A stretch of DNA of 64,000 nt. Source: Halichondria panicea. Its lineage: Eukaryota; Porifera; Demospongiae; Suberitida; Halichondriidae. The notes under the pieces are model-generated. The model ran no database searches. It was not told where the DNA came from and worked only from the letters and a program-made list of their open reading frames with translations. The stretch covers positions 2,148,800 through 2,212,799 of the forward strand of contig NC_087388.1 in assembly GCF_963675165.1 (NCBI RefSeq), given 5' to 3'. The position numbers were made by a program, and so were the translations under genes. Below are positions 48,201-58,450 of the stretch, piece after piece (position 1 is the first letter of the stretch; each line of letters starts with the position of its first letter).

Positions 48201-51200
48201 TTTAAACACTTGTACTTTGTGTAGGGAGTGAAAGGACGACACCAAGGAGACCTGGACAGGGGCGCATCCAGGAAAAACAAAAGGGGGGGGCTAGACTAGC
48301 TAGAAAGGGACGCAGCCTCGCCGGAGGCGAATTTTTTTTGCAAGATTTGACCTTTGAACTTTCATATTAATGAGTAGAATACGTTGACCTCTGCACTTAC
48401 TTTTAATACTATGGTGATACTGTACTGATCAGATGTACGTACGTACGTACAGCTAGCTAGCTAGCTAGGTACGTCCAGCTAGCTACCCTAGATCCTTTAT
48501 ACTCCTAGTAGCTGTTGTCTAGCATCTCTCAAGTGATTTCAAGTGAGTCTACAGATGCATAATTGGTGGCAAAATTGTTGTAGAGTCAGACTACAACACA
48601 TGGTAGTTTTTTCAAAAGGGGGGGGCTTCAGCCCCTCAAAATCACCCCTGGATCCGCCCCTGCTGGACCAGCTGTTCCATACCTTTCTTAAATTGTTGCT
48701 TCAATTATAGATATATAGTAGAGGAATCGACAGACATGTTTCGAGAGACTACTCCCTTACTTCTTCTACTATCTATGCTTCAATCAACAGTAGATCTAGT
48801 CTACATGCTGCAGTGGATACTTGAGCGTCTAGCACTGTACTGTGTACGTGTGCATACTGCATGGGGCTTGTGTGTGTGAGCCCCACCCACCCTGCAGGCT
48901 CTCAGCCTCCTCATGACATAATCTACCGTTGGTCCATTCATCAGAGTCCATTGCTACACAGCCAAAAATCCACGGGCCGTTTCATGCCTGTTACGGGCCC
49001 GTTACAGGTATAAATCCACGTGGTGTATTCAACTGTTTGGTTAGGTACTGTTTAGCAGCCTGTGGATTTCAGCATGTAATCAGCCGTGGGACGGGCTGTA
49101 AGCAGCCTGAGCACGGCCTGTAAGCAGCCCTATGTTCTCAGTTAGTTCCGGTTTGCAGTTAAAAGCTGAGTTTGGCATGAATAATTCAACGAAGTGTTAA
49201 AATTTTTAAGAAACAAACATAGCCAGACAGTTCGACAGTTTACAACACTAATAGGAATGTTTCTTCTAGTGCTTGTGCTGCTCGAGTGTGTCACTGTGTG
49301 TATAAAGAAGACACGTGAATAATGGTTGGAAAGAAAATAATGTTTCTTACATTTATAAATTTTCTGTTTGACTGTTTGTACTACCAGCCATGTCCTCTGT
49401 CACACTGTGTGTATAAAGAAGACATGTGAATATCGTTGCAAAGAAAATAATGTTTCTTACCAATATAATGTGTTGTTCGACTGTTCGTACTGTCCACAGA
49501 CCAGCCATGTCCTCTGTCACTGTGTATATAGTGAATATCGTTGCAAAGAAAATAATGTTTCTTACCAATATAATGTGTTGTTCGACTGTTCGTACTGTCC
49601 ACAGACCAGCCATGTCCTCTGTCACTGTGTATATAGTGAATATCGTTGCAAAGAAAATAATGTTTCTTACCAATATAATGTGTTGTTCGACTGTTCGTAC
49701 TGTCCACAGACCAGCCATGTCCTCTGTCACTGTGTATATAGTGAATATCGTTGCAAAGAAAATAATGTTTCTTACCAATATAATGTGTTGTTCGACTGTT
49801 CGTACTGTCCACAGACCAGCCATGTCCTCTGTCACTGTGTATATAGTGAATATCGTTGCAAAGAAAATAATGTTTCTTACCAATATAATGTGTTGTTCGA
49901 CTGTTCGTACTGTCCACAGACCAGCCATGTCCTCTGTCACTGTGTATATAGTGAATATCGTTGCAAAGAAAATAATGTTTCTTACCAATATAATGTGTTG
50001 TTCGACTGTTCGTACTGTCCACAGACCAGCCATGTCCTCTGTCACTGTGTATATAGTGAAATATGGTTGCAAAGAAAATAATGTTTCTTACCATTATACA
50101 TTTTTTGTTTGACTGTTTGTACTGTCACAGACCAGCCATGTCCACAGCCAGTAACTTAACTAAAGCAAAACACAAACAAAGTTTTTATAATTATTATGAA
50201 TGATTGCTTACCTGCCAAATTCTGATAGTTCCTAAAGTATAGGTGTGTCCACGATGCTGTAATTAGACCAACCAATGTAAACGACAATAATTATTATTGT
50301 AAAATACCTTCTGGTCATGATGGGTTGAAATCATTGATGGCATGAGCATTCCAATTTATATATGTACATCTGTATGTGTGCATCAGTACACGAGTTTAAA
50401 GTGAGTTAAATAATTATTAATTGGCTCACATTCTCAAGTAGTGTGACAAGGAACCTCAATCTCGAGCTCATCAGTACAGTAATGATGACATAGACACAGG
50501 TACATCTGTGTGTGCATACGTACGTAAACGAGTTCGAGTAAGTGAGTCAATAATAGAACCTGAATCTCGAGCTCGTAAAGTAATGATGACACAATATCAT
50601 AGGTATACATTTTATATACCTCGTACTCACTTATATAGTAGTCGTTGTAGAGGTCCTTTTTAGATGTGTATTCCTATACATAAGCAGCATATTGACCAAC
50701 ATTTTAAAAACCAGCTGAGCACTCACTTATATTAAACGTTGTAGAAGAAGTCAACAACCTGCGTCAGAGGCAACCAGATCTGCAATACGAAATAACTCTG
50801 TCAACATAATTATTTATACATTACCACATAAGCACACCTTGTAGCCTATAGAGCTAGACTCCTAGAGACAGTGAAAGAAGAATTGCAGAGACATCTAGCA
50901 GCTGACAAATGGACAGAAGTGAGTATTAATTAGACCTACTATACTAGCTCCTTATTTAGACTCTACTTACTTCCTCTCTCTCTCTTTTCTTGCTAGCTGG
51001 CCTTGGCAGTCAGCTCCATAAATAATATAATTACTCCATCCATCCTTTAAAGCTGCAACTGAACGAGAACATCAAACTGAAGCACCTTTTCAGTCTCTTG
51101 GTGGATTTCGTAGCTAAGCAACTTTCTCTCTGCGCATGCGCATACACTGGCTGCACAGGCTGTAAGCAGGACGTGGGTGGTACAGGCTGAAACAGGCCCG

Positions 51201-54200
51201 TTATTTACGGTCCGTATTCAGGACAGGATGTACGTGCTGTAACAGGCCTGTGGTTCCAGGATGTAAGCGGGCCGTGGGCGATTACATCCGCATACAGGCC
51301 CGTATTCCGGCCTGTATTCAACTGATTTTCCCCACGGGCCTGAAACAGGCCTGTGGATTTTTGGCTGTGTAGTTGGGAGGAGCCCGACCGTCCCTGACGG
51401 GAGGTCGGGTTGCAAGCCTATCTGGGATTTGTTCTAGCGCCACTATAGTGGCGCCCTATTAGATTGCAGCATTTTTCACGTGGCTTGGTTACACTTCCGC
51501 TTGCATCTAGTTGCAAAACCGCATGCAGTATATTGCTGTGCCGTCCTGTGGTTTACACGTCATCAAGTCGGTTAACACCCACTTGAGAATAATAATATTC
51601 ATAGCAGTACTACATAATGCGCAGAACAAATTCCAGATAGGCTTGCAACCCGACCTCCCGTCAGGGACGGTCGGGCTCCGCCCAACTAGTCCATTGCCAC
51701 AATCTGGAAAGTGTAATAACTCAGACTCTATATTTCCAAGCTACCAAATGTCTCCTCCTTGGAAGTTTATGTGGCCAACTATGAGCTGTCTACAGATGGA
51801 CCTGCTTTACAACTACTAAAATCAAAGTGCAGGTAAATTCAGCATGATATCTAGATCTAGCCTGCCATATCGATATTCACTGTTTCTGATCTGGCTAGAA
51901 ATGTAAGTAGAAATGTAATTTGTGGAGACTGCTCAGCTGCATTGTAGCCACAGTAGTTGCATTCATATAGTTATTTAAGGGTCCTAAAAGGATACAATTA
52001 TGGATATGCAGCTAGCTGTATTACTACTTAACTACCATGATCTATTCCGACTAACTTCAATATCCTTTCAGTATTTGCTATTAAAAAAATATCAGTCGTC
52101 CTTCATTGGTACTATCAATGGTACGCCCCACCCCCACCCCGCCCACCTGGAGAGCACATGGGGGAAATGTAGTGGAATGGTCAACATATTGACGCCCGAT
52201 GGGGGGATTGGAAGGGGAAGTGACCTTCAACAATAAAATTAATATTCGGTTGTAGCCACCCTCGACCATTGTTTATATTGTTCTCTTTTTTTCGGCCTAC
52301 TCAACATGGGGGAAGTACACAGCTGATTCCCCATGTATGGGGCAAAGGTCACTGATAGGTTGTCACTTCCCCCACGTTTCCCCTATATCACCCCAGGTGG
52401 GGGGAGGGGGGGTGGGGCATATCATTGATAGGTGCATAAGTAGGCTGCATGTGACCCGTGTAGGGAGGTGGCTCGCTCTGACTCCGGACTGCTGGCCTCC
52501 CCCACTCACGAGGCACTGAGAACTCCCTTTGGGTCACCTCCAGAGCTGTCGCTATGGATTGTGTCTAAGGTATAACTTACGTGTATTAAATGTGAATATG
52601 AACCCAAAGACATAACATTCTTAAACTACACCCAATAAACCATAAACCATCAGTACTCCCTGTATCCAGTCTGGTTGATCCTATATACAAGAGTGTTCAC
52701 CTCTTGATGGTTTTTCGCACAGGCTGGTTACATAAAAAATCCAAAGACGGCTAAAATTCTGAGCAATCTTCAATTGAAAGTGAGTCACTCATTAGCAGGT
52801 CCCACATTGTTAATATTTATCTTATTTTTAGTTACAAAGAAAGGTAGTGCTGAATCACACCATACTCCAAGCTTGCTATCACTTCACCCTGGTCGCCCGC
52901 CTGGCCCCTAAGTGGAACAGAGTCCTCTCATGGCTCCTACAGGGTATGTCTAAATTATCTCCGTGTGTGTGTGCGTGCGTGCGTGCGTGTGTGTGATTGC
53001 TCGTATGAGACACTGACAGTCTGTTTTGTTATCCAATCAAGGTTGTGAGTTTTTAACAGAAGGAAAAGGGCAAGGGATTGGTAGGTGATATTGTTTTTTC
53101 TAGATTTGTGCATTTTGGAAGACTTACATTGTACTCATCCACCGTTTTTTAGACTTACAAGTTGGGCTGACTAATGAGGAGATAACGGTCACTCTCTCTG
53201 TGTACAAGTTCTCGTTTAGTCTGATGAAGGTAAGCTGTAATTATTGCAATCTTTAAGCGTTTAATGCCATGCTCAGAGATTGATTATGCCTGTCTTGTTC
53301 AGGTGGAAGACCTACTGACAACGTTTTCTCTGCTCAACACCTTCAGGACGGATCCCCAGTGTGTTATCAATGAAGGCAGTATCTACAACAATAGGTGCTT
53401 TCTGCTACCTAAGTAAGTGTGGCACAGATATTGTGGTCACCCTGTAAGCAAGTGACCCTCTATATACAGGCACGCTAATAAGCCCCAAAATGTTCATAGT
53501 AAGAAGTTACATAGTTTTGTGATTGAAGAGTTAGGAAGCAAAAGTACCGGGCCTCAAGTAACATCTGCGCTACGTTGCGGTTTAGTTGAGGCCATCACAA
53601 CAATACCTATTTCTACACACAGTGCATAATAAGCTACAAGTAACTGCTCAGTCCGTGCAACTTCAAGGTCTAGTAGTAGTTATAACTTATAACCAGCACA
53701 CTTACACGTTCCACGTTCCATTGGCTCTAAAATAGCCTTGGGAAGTTTTTACTGGAATATGTCTCTTTTACTGGGTGTGGTCAGTCATTAGCAAGTACTA
53801 CACGTGGCTCACAGACTAAGGCGTGTTATAAATTGCTGAAAGCGAAGAAACACAACTGAGGGAGTTACGCTTAATAGCCTCATTCATAGGGCGTAACGTG
53901 GATCCTTGCCATAACGCAATAATTGATTGCAAAGGGTCTACTTTTCTGCTGATCTAGCTCATTCGCGAACGTTTTTCACCAGCATATAATATTGTAGTAA
54001 TACAGTATCACGCTAATGCTCTTTGTTAACCCCAGCTAATCGGTGTGCCCACTCATTCCCTTTGTTCCAGTTTCACTGTGGGCTACATCTACTCCACCTC
54101 TCACTTCCTTACCCCTGGCACAGAGTTCCAAAGCTATGACCAAGTTAGGCTACACTGGAAGAAACAGGTGATTGAGTGTACAATACATACTCTCTGCACG

Positions 54201-55220
54201 ATCAATGATGTGGATAGATTCATGACTAGCCTTGCCGTTACCAAAGCAAAAAGCAATATGCACTACATGCTGGTATTTTTTTCTTGTCTGTGTCACTATG
54301 TTTAGATGTTTATTCCTTATAAAGTGAGGTCCCAGGAGGCCAGGGCCTAGGGGTGTTCATTTTGACCAAAGTTACTCGAGGCTTATGATCGTCCTTGGTA
54401 TAAGCCCTTGGGTGTCTCATTACCGATTGATTACTTGTCTGCTTTAAAGTGATGTTTGTACATAATGTACATTGTCATGTATTTATTTATACACCTAATG
54501 TTACCCTGGCCATCTCTGTACATTGTAACACTTTCTTTGCAGCATGGTATTATTCTTCCTGAGAGGGAGAATCTCTTCTACCAGGTGTTCTTTAAAGGGA
54601 ACCCAAGAAAGTTTTTCAGGTAACAGAAATTGTAACTGCGTGCATATCTACATGTAACTAACTATAATTATATGAATGACATAACAATACCGATTTGAGT
54701 TAATATATTAAAGTTACTCACTCTCCTACACAGTTACCCAGGCAGCTGTGTGTATAAAAACAAGCCGATCCACTTCCCCAGCCGAGACACTGACCAGGTC
54801 GCCACTGCATTCATAGCAGACTTACACGCCCGACTACAAACTCAAGTGGTTCCGAATATTCGTATTCCACAACAGTTCACAGGACCTCGTGTTGTACCTA
54901 TATTGAAGTATAAAGTGACAGCACCTTCAGTAAACAAGACAATAGCTCCTCAGGCAAAACCTAAGGCTCCTATCGTACCAATATTCAAGCCTGTTTCGAT
55001 GGGAACAAATTCTCAGTTGCTCGGCAAGAGGCAGACAGTGAAGAACTCAGTAACTGAAGCTACAAAAAGGCCATGTTTAGAGCCTATAGTTACAACTCAA
55101 ACAACAGTACTCGATGCATGCGCACAGCAAACACAGTCTCAAACTATTCTCAAGAAATCATTGCATCAATTGAACACTAAGAAACGACGAGCCCCTCAAT
55201 CAACCACCAAGAAGCTTTAA
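36235..55220 (+). CDS. C18orf63-like gene, ten exons, exon 1 split by a 15.5-kb transposon
   Basis: Exon 1 is 36235-36253 joined across the transposon to 51730-51832. Then follow 52464-52569, 52723-52779, 52832-52943, 53042-53080, 53153-53229, 53303-53412, 54071-54167, 54543-54619 and 54734-55220. All introns are GT-AG and every join keeps phase, giving 428 codons with stop. The match to human C18orf63 is from memory and rests on order and motifs: a short N-terminal domain (LYISKLPNVSSLEVYV), then ACYHFTLVARLAPKWNR, SIYNNRCFLLPNFTVGYI, FQSYDQVRLHWKKQ, HGIILPERENLFYQVFFKG, and a basic low-complexity tail. The molecular function of this family is not known. In the allele shown, translation from the ATG meets TGA after six codons, at the element boundary, so full-length protein is not expected. 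Clean downstream exons suggest a recent insertion or a functional other allele. A relic of exon 2 is at 7573-7678. Confidence 0.8.
36650..37700 (+). repeat. Left subterminal array: seven ~160-bp units with hairpins
   Basis: Units recur at about 36706, 36862, 37022, 37199, 37362, 37506 and 37672, counted at TGGACCAAC. Each unit has the form GTTGGTCCA - GGTTTCC - loop - GGAAACT - TGGACCAAC, then a conserved stretch (AGAAAATAGTTCACGCAGCT, CAAAGCTTGGTGTCTCC, TTGGCATCA). The palindrome could form a stem of about 20 bp in DNA or RNA. The same units occur inverted at 46900-48200. The outermost GGACCAACGG in the terminal repeat is of the same type. These are probably transposase binding sites. Short open frames here are chance. 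Confidence 0.75.
41183..41740. repeat. Perfect 119-bp inverted repeat with 320-bp spacer
   Basis: 41183-41301 and 41622-41740 are exact inverse copies over all 119 bases by direct reading (arm begins AATCCGACTAGAAAAACATT and ends TTACAACGTCA). The spacer is unrelated. No target duplication is evident. The arm can be read as LGLARGTTKKRGNKKSDES; a similar but diverged piece is at 32658-32710. It lies between two halves of the KDZ-type gene. It may be a recent foldback element or an inverted duplication of an exon. Confidence 0.8.
42040..42815. mobile_element. 776-bp hAT-like element, CAGAGATACAAAAG ends
   Basis: Inverted ends of about 32 bp (CAGAGATACAAAAGAAAGGG) are identical, flanked by GGAAAAG (42033-42039, 42816-42822). 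It carries a GCCACGCCCTAT/ATAGGGCGTGGC inner pair. No transposase. It is inserted in the KDZ-type gene region. Confidence 0.65.
43077..43115. repeat. ACTT microsatellite
   Basis: About nine copies of ACTT/ACTC, then AGTC repeats. Other simple repeats in the window: GCTA at 11268-11286, TA at 38594-38613, GTAC and AGCT at 48433-48466, and GTGC at 52966-52995. Confidence 0.8.
45388..45800 (-). CDS. Possible second KDZ-element gene, last three exons
   Basis: Three minus-strand exons fit together. The first reaches down to 45697 (upper edge unclear, near 45800) and encodes SGLPASKHLQKSVNTAELRG. The second is 45588-45645 (SHGVRRSKRVANTDLQ). The third is 45388-45441 (TDDDASVSVKKTAKSKP, TAA stop). 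Donors and acceptors are GT-AG and phases agree (2, then 0). A Lys-rich end suggests a nuclear protein. Further exons may lie to 46300 (a short MCIRSPAKMDIQCVK piece near 46115), but I could not join them. No family recognised. Splice fit is the only evidence. Confidence 0.35.
45801..46769. other. KDZ element interior, no clear gene
   Basis: Short AT-rich frames only, including the plus frame 45823-46071, which has no splice or homology support. It may contain upstream exons of the minus-strand gene. Confidence 0.4.
46770..48240 (-). repeat. Right subterminal array: about eight hairpin units, inverted relative to the left array
   Basis: Units recur at about 46969, 47141, 47264, 47430, 47597, 47780, 47951 and 48110, counted at CCGTTGGTCCACC or variants. 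Each is the inverse of the left-array unit with the same CCAGTTTCC...GGAAACC...TGGACCAACG hairpin. Some units have compensating changes on both sides of the stem, such as GTTGGTCTATC with GATAGACCAAC-type partners (47597 and 47780). This suggests spread by copying of whole units. Confidence 0.75.
48257..48662. mobile_element. 406-bp hAT-like element, CAGGGGCGCATCCAGG ends
   Basis: Inverted ends CAGGGGCGCATCCAGG and CCTGGATCCGCCCCTG, 5-bp duplication CTGGA (48252-48256, 48663-48667). Same family as 11182-12012 and 21826-22214. Non-coding; inserted in the KDZ right terminal region. Confidence 0.8.
48957..51369. mobile_element. 2.4-kb TA-flanked element with satellite, CACAGCCAAAAATCCAC ends
   Basis: Inverted ends CACAGCCAAAAATCCACGGG (one mismatch within 24), flanked by TA (48955-48956 and 51370-51371). 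Subterminal ACAGGCC/GGCCTGT blocks recur in both arms. It contains the 105-bp satellite 49428-50057 and no transposase. A TA duplication suggests Tc1/mariner-type mobilisation. It was inserted exactly at the terminal TA of the MULE-like element 51370-51688. Confidence 0.8.
49428..50057. repeat. 105-bp satellite, six near-identical units
   Basis: Period 105 exactly (unit starts 49428, 49533, 49638, 49743, 49848, 49953), with degenerate units on each side (about 49315-49427 and 50058-50150). The six inner units look identical. Since 105 is divisible by three, long frames appear in three or four frames on both strands; they are artefacts. Each unit has GTGAATATCGTTGCAAAG and GACCAGCCATGTCCTCTG. 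Degenerate edges and a uniform core are usual for unequal exchange. Confidence 0.9.
51370..51688. mobile_element. 319-bp MULE-like MITE with 9-bp target duplication
   Basis: Ends TAGTTGGGAGGAGCCCGACC and the inverse, with about 60-bp repeat arms; the 9-bp duplication GTCCATTGC is at 48946-48954 and 51689-51697 (the left copy was moved away by the TA-flanked element). The empty site in the left KDZ terminal repeat reads GCAATGGAC once (36279-36287). Same length and related arms as 6682-7000. Confidence 0.8.
52012..52118 (+). pseudogene. Fragment of gene p in C18orf63-like intron 1
   Basis: It matches 35722-35820 (CTACCATGATCT, CTAACTTCAATATCCTTTCA, CAGTCGTCCTTCATTGGTAC). It is the same strand as gene p. 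It shows a third copy of the p 3' region placed on the far side of exon 1, perhaps a short local duplication. It is too small to code. Confidence 0.6.
52119..52463. other. Intron 1 remainder, inverted GGGG/CCCC segments
   Basis: Two opposed segments, CCACCCCCACCCCGCCCACC (52130) and GGTGGGGGGAGGGGGGGTGG (52394), with GGGGGAAATGTAG/CCCCCACGTTTCCCC nearby. This suggests a small foldback element of about 300 bp. No gene. Confidence 0.35.
53413..54070. other. Long intron of the C18orf63-like gene
   Basis: 658 bases between GTAAGT and TTCCAG, by far the longest intron after intron 1. No ORF or repeat is obvious. The flanking exons restore the Asn codon of LLPNFTVGY. Confidence 0.6.
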
Positions 55221-55249
55221 CTAACAAGTACTGCCCCCAAACATTCCAG

Positions 55250-55954
55250 AAGCCCTAACCACACCGCAGTCAGCAGCCAACACACACCAATCAAACAGTA
55301 CCTGATCTGAACTACTCTCTACTGGGCGAGCTTAACGATGACTTTGATTTCCTCCCGAGCAAAGCACCCACACTCAATAAAGGAGTAAAGCATACTCAAT
55401 GCAATACTGCAAGCACTGGAACCATGTTCACTGGAGTCAGCCCAGACCTTGTGAAAAAGGTATGCAGTTGTACTAGCCTAATGTTTTAACTGAAACATGA
55501 AGATATTGTGAGTGTGTATTGTAGCTGATTCTAGTAAAGTCCTCAAATTTGAATGCCTCACTCAGCTTCTAGACTGAGATTATTCACAATGTTAATGGGA
55601 AAATTTGGCGGGAGTGTTTTAGTGTGACAATATTTTGGCAAATTTCACCGAAGATCCTAAATTTAAACGCCAATATTACAGCTAAGCAGTGAATGCAACG
55701 TCAGACATGCCCAAGACGCCAAATTAAAAACTGCCAATTACAAGTATAATACTCCCCATGATGTTTTCATGTTATACGGTATAATAGCGTAATGTATATC
55801 TCCCCAGGTCAACAAGACCAAGGCAGCCGGTTTGAAAAAGTGGCTGTTAGACAATGGGGTCAAGTGTCGCAGCAAAGAAAAGAAGGAAGATCTTGTGAGA
55901 ATGGTTGTACAGCATATCACATCAACTGGCAAGAACTTTGAACTTACTGTCTAA
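55250..55954 (+). CDS. SAP-like domain exons downstream of the C18orf63-like stop
   Basis: Two blocks join in phase across a GT-AG intron. The first ends at 55459 (TGTMFTGVSPDLVKK, preceded by LGELNDDFDFLPSKAPTL); the second is 55808-55954 (KAAGLKKWLLDNGVKCRSKE, then KKEDLVRMVVQHI, stop TAA 55952-55954). The helix-loop-helix pattern LKKWL..NG...R.KEDLV resembles a SAP DNA-binding domain. They could be alternative 3' exons of the C18orf63-like gene, or the ancestral end after a stop arose at 55218; a frame difference exists between the two. I cannot decide. Exon 1 boundary unknown. Confidence 0.45.
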
Positions 55955-56183
55955 ACTAGTACCTAAAATCATGTTCATTATTATCAGACTGCATGTGTAC
56001 ACTATATTTACAATGCAAAGGGGATTTCGAAGTTGATACTGTTTATTTACCACAAACAGGTGGTATGACGACATACATGTGCTGTGTTTGGAAATTGGTT
56101 TCTACTGCTTTCACGATTGCACTCAAGAGTTGCTATTATGAGTGGCAGCACTAACATGTCCCCTCTATATATACACACTGCAG

Positions 56184-56413
56184 GTGCTGACAGCCAACGA
56201 ATGCGTTATTGGGTGAAGGCTGTATTCCCCATGATTGGTGGAAAGGGTGGTGGCAGTAACGTGTCCTCTCAAGCCTCTGGTCCGTTGGTCAACAAGGTAC
56301 AAGAAGCCATTCAAGCTGCCAGGGAGTTTTCCTCACATACATTTGATGCAAGTCCTTTTTCAATAATAAACATGCATAAGTATTTTTGTCCACATTATGC
56401 TGTGCATTTTTGA
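56184..56413 (+). pseudogene. Alanyl-tRNA synthetase C-terminal exon fragment
   Basis: After the acceptor CACTGCAG, an open frame reads GADSQRMRYWVKAVFPMIGG then KGGGSNVSSQASGPLVNKVQ and EAIQAAREFS. The GGKGGG, QASG and QEA motifs are those of the C-terminal DHHA1-type domain of alanyl-tRNA synthetase, which ends the enzyme. The frame runs to TGA 56411-56413 with an unrelated tail. No other synthetase exon is in the window, so it is a displaced fragment carried with the duplication. Whether it is still spliced to anything is unknown. Confidence 0.6.
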
Positions 56414-58450
56414 TCAAAAGTCTTGTTCAAAGTTATATAGACATGCAGTGCATGGTTCATGGTTCTCGGTAATAATTAGCTGTAAGACCTTGATTTAAAT
56501 TGAGATCTTACCGCAATACGGTAGATCTACATCCTGTATAGATCTAGATCTGTAGACTATAGTGTTTTCCCTAGCTTATAGTTGCTGGGAAATTAGTGCA
56601 CATGCATGCAAAACCTACTTACACTATAGATCATGAACAATGCATGGCAGTGCTGCTATTGTGGTCCAACTGTGAATACGGTTTCTGAGAATAACTTTTC
56701 TGTGCTAGATCTATAGTTTATTATACCTGCATTACATAATGTTTGGATGGCTTTGTGGGTAATCTCCCTTAAAATCACCAGCCACTATTTGGTCAACAAT
56801 AAGTTACTCAAGATTTATAGGTGCTACCTCAAAGCCTGCTATCTGCTGTCAAACTGGTCCTGTCTGAGCCACCACTCTAAGCTTGCAAGAGCCAAATTGT
56901 TACCTTGAAGCCTAGTCTATCTTAATAGTGGTAAGTATTTAGATCTATCTATACTATAGATCTAATTTAAAGCTATACATGTAGATATTTAACCCAGGTA
57001 CAGAGGTAATGAATATTGAGAGATATGGCTTGTCAGTTCCTATATAGACTAGCTATAATCTTAGCTCTTATAGTTGTGAAATTCGTTTGTAGTATAACTA
57101 TATACAATTTACAACAGCTCATCGTGTGCCATTAATTAACTCGAGGCAAATAGGTGGCCACGAGTCAGAGGAGGTAGGACACGCATCACGTGCGTTTCAA
57201 TAAATTAAAATCCAGGTTTAACCGCAAAGATTTAGACAAGGATCTGTGCATGAAAAGTGATGGTCTTTAAGCAGCCAAAACAGCAGCGATTCCATAACAA
57301 TTTTCTCTAAAATTTTAGCTATCATGTAGTGAAAGGATAGTACTAACTTGTGGATCAGCAATCCCAGTGGGATCCCGGCTCAATAGCTTGAAATTCACTA
57401 TCAAACCTAGTGATTTTTACTGTACATAAGCTACTACGGAGAGCAGTCTAGGGAGGTTAACTCAAGTTGGTTGCCGTCTTCCATAACAGTTTACAATATT
57501 CGAGATTACTTGAAGGTGATGTGAGCTTGCTAGAGAGCTCAACAGTAAATCTACCACAGGCACCATAGTTACACTGAAATGTAAGGAAAGGTTAAAGGTC
57601 AAGAGCCTAATGTAAACATTTTATGCCACACATTCCATTGCCATGTGACTGATGACACACATCCCACCTCCTCTGGCCACGAGTTATAGTAGTCTGCTGG
57701 TCTGTGATTCTGAGTCTGCTCACCTGGGAAGTTTGGGGGCCATAAAATTGACGTGCTGTGGTGCATTCTAGTATAGTGTTTGACGATTGAACTATCTATT
57801 CTCTGCGAAAAATGTTCCGTACAATAACTTATAACACTTGTAAAATACTTGCAGAATAGTTTGTCGTAACTTTTGCTTTTTAGCCATGTCTTTTCCTTGA
57901 CGGTACGTCTATCCAACTCAATGCTGGGCGGGGAGGCCTCTTTCCTACTCCACTGGCACTGGAATAGCCTCAACACAACTAGTTATTAGTGTATAATTGC
58001 GACAGATTTTGATATTAAAGCTTTGTTGTCGAATAAAACCAACCAAAAGCTAGCTACTTTGCATGCCTTTAGCCCAGAAAGTAACTTTTTTGTTTTCACT
58101 TGCTTAGGAAAATTTTGATGATATTATGCTACTAAAGATTATTACGAGTCTGTGCCTGTAACTGCACGAGTGACAGTTACTAGGCACACGAGTGATAATC
58201 ATCAGTATTCATGGGATAATGCATTTATTGCTTGGAAACCAAAATGCAGGTTGAGTATGCACATCAATCAATCAATCAATAAGATTTTATCCAAATGAGA
58301 AAGGGTCACACAGTATAGGCTTTACAGCCTCTCGATCGAGGTGCTTCCCTCCCCGCTGCACACAAAAAGACTCAGATATATCAAACGAAATGTTTTTACA
58401 TTATGAGGTGATGTCGAAGTGCTGACTTACATGTAAATGAGATCAAGGTA
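56414..58450. other. Duplicated non-coding region, block B
   Basis: Alignable with 20470-22540 by eye; no gene. It contains the empty sites for the MITE 21392-21633 and the element 21826-22214. About 57060-57640 is present here but mostly absent from block A, either an insertion in B or a deletion in A. Confidence 0.5.

Larger units (their letters stand above)
36254..51722 (+). mobile_element. 15.5-kb KDZ-type (Zisupton-like) DNA transposon
   Basis: Terminal repeats start GAGGTATTACACTTTCCAGA on the left and GAGTTATTACACTTTCCAGA (inverse) on the right and continue past GGACCAACGGTAGATTA for over 100 bp. Target duplication AGACTCT lies at 36247-36253 and 51723-51729. Inside: a left array of hairpin units, a multi-exon KDZ-type transposase gene, a possible second gene on minus, and an inverted right array. 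Later guests are a hAT-like element (42040-42815), a CAGGGGCGCATCCAGG element (48257-48662), a MULE-like element (51370-51688) and a TA-flanked element (48957-51369). About 11.5 kb remain without guests. KDZ elements are known to be long, with 8-bp duplications; here 7 bases are identical. Confidence 0.75.

Noticed and set aside
49353-50112. Four overlapping frames of about 230-240 codons on both strands
   Set aside because: They come from the 105-bp satellite, whose period is a multiple of three, so any frame without a stop in one unit stays open. No family resemblance and no splice context.
52464-52569. SINE or other dispersed repeat (because of the second copy at 7573)
   Set aside because: The segment has a phase-correct acceptor and donor and exactly bridges C18orf63-like exons 1 and 3; the second copy fits the duplicated unit order.
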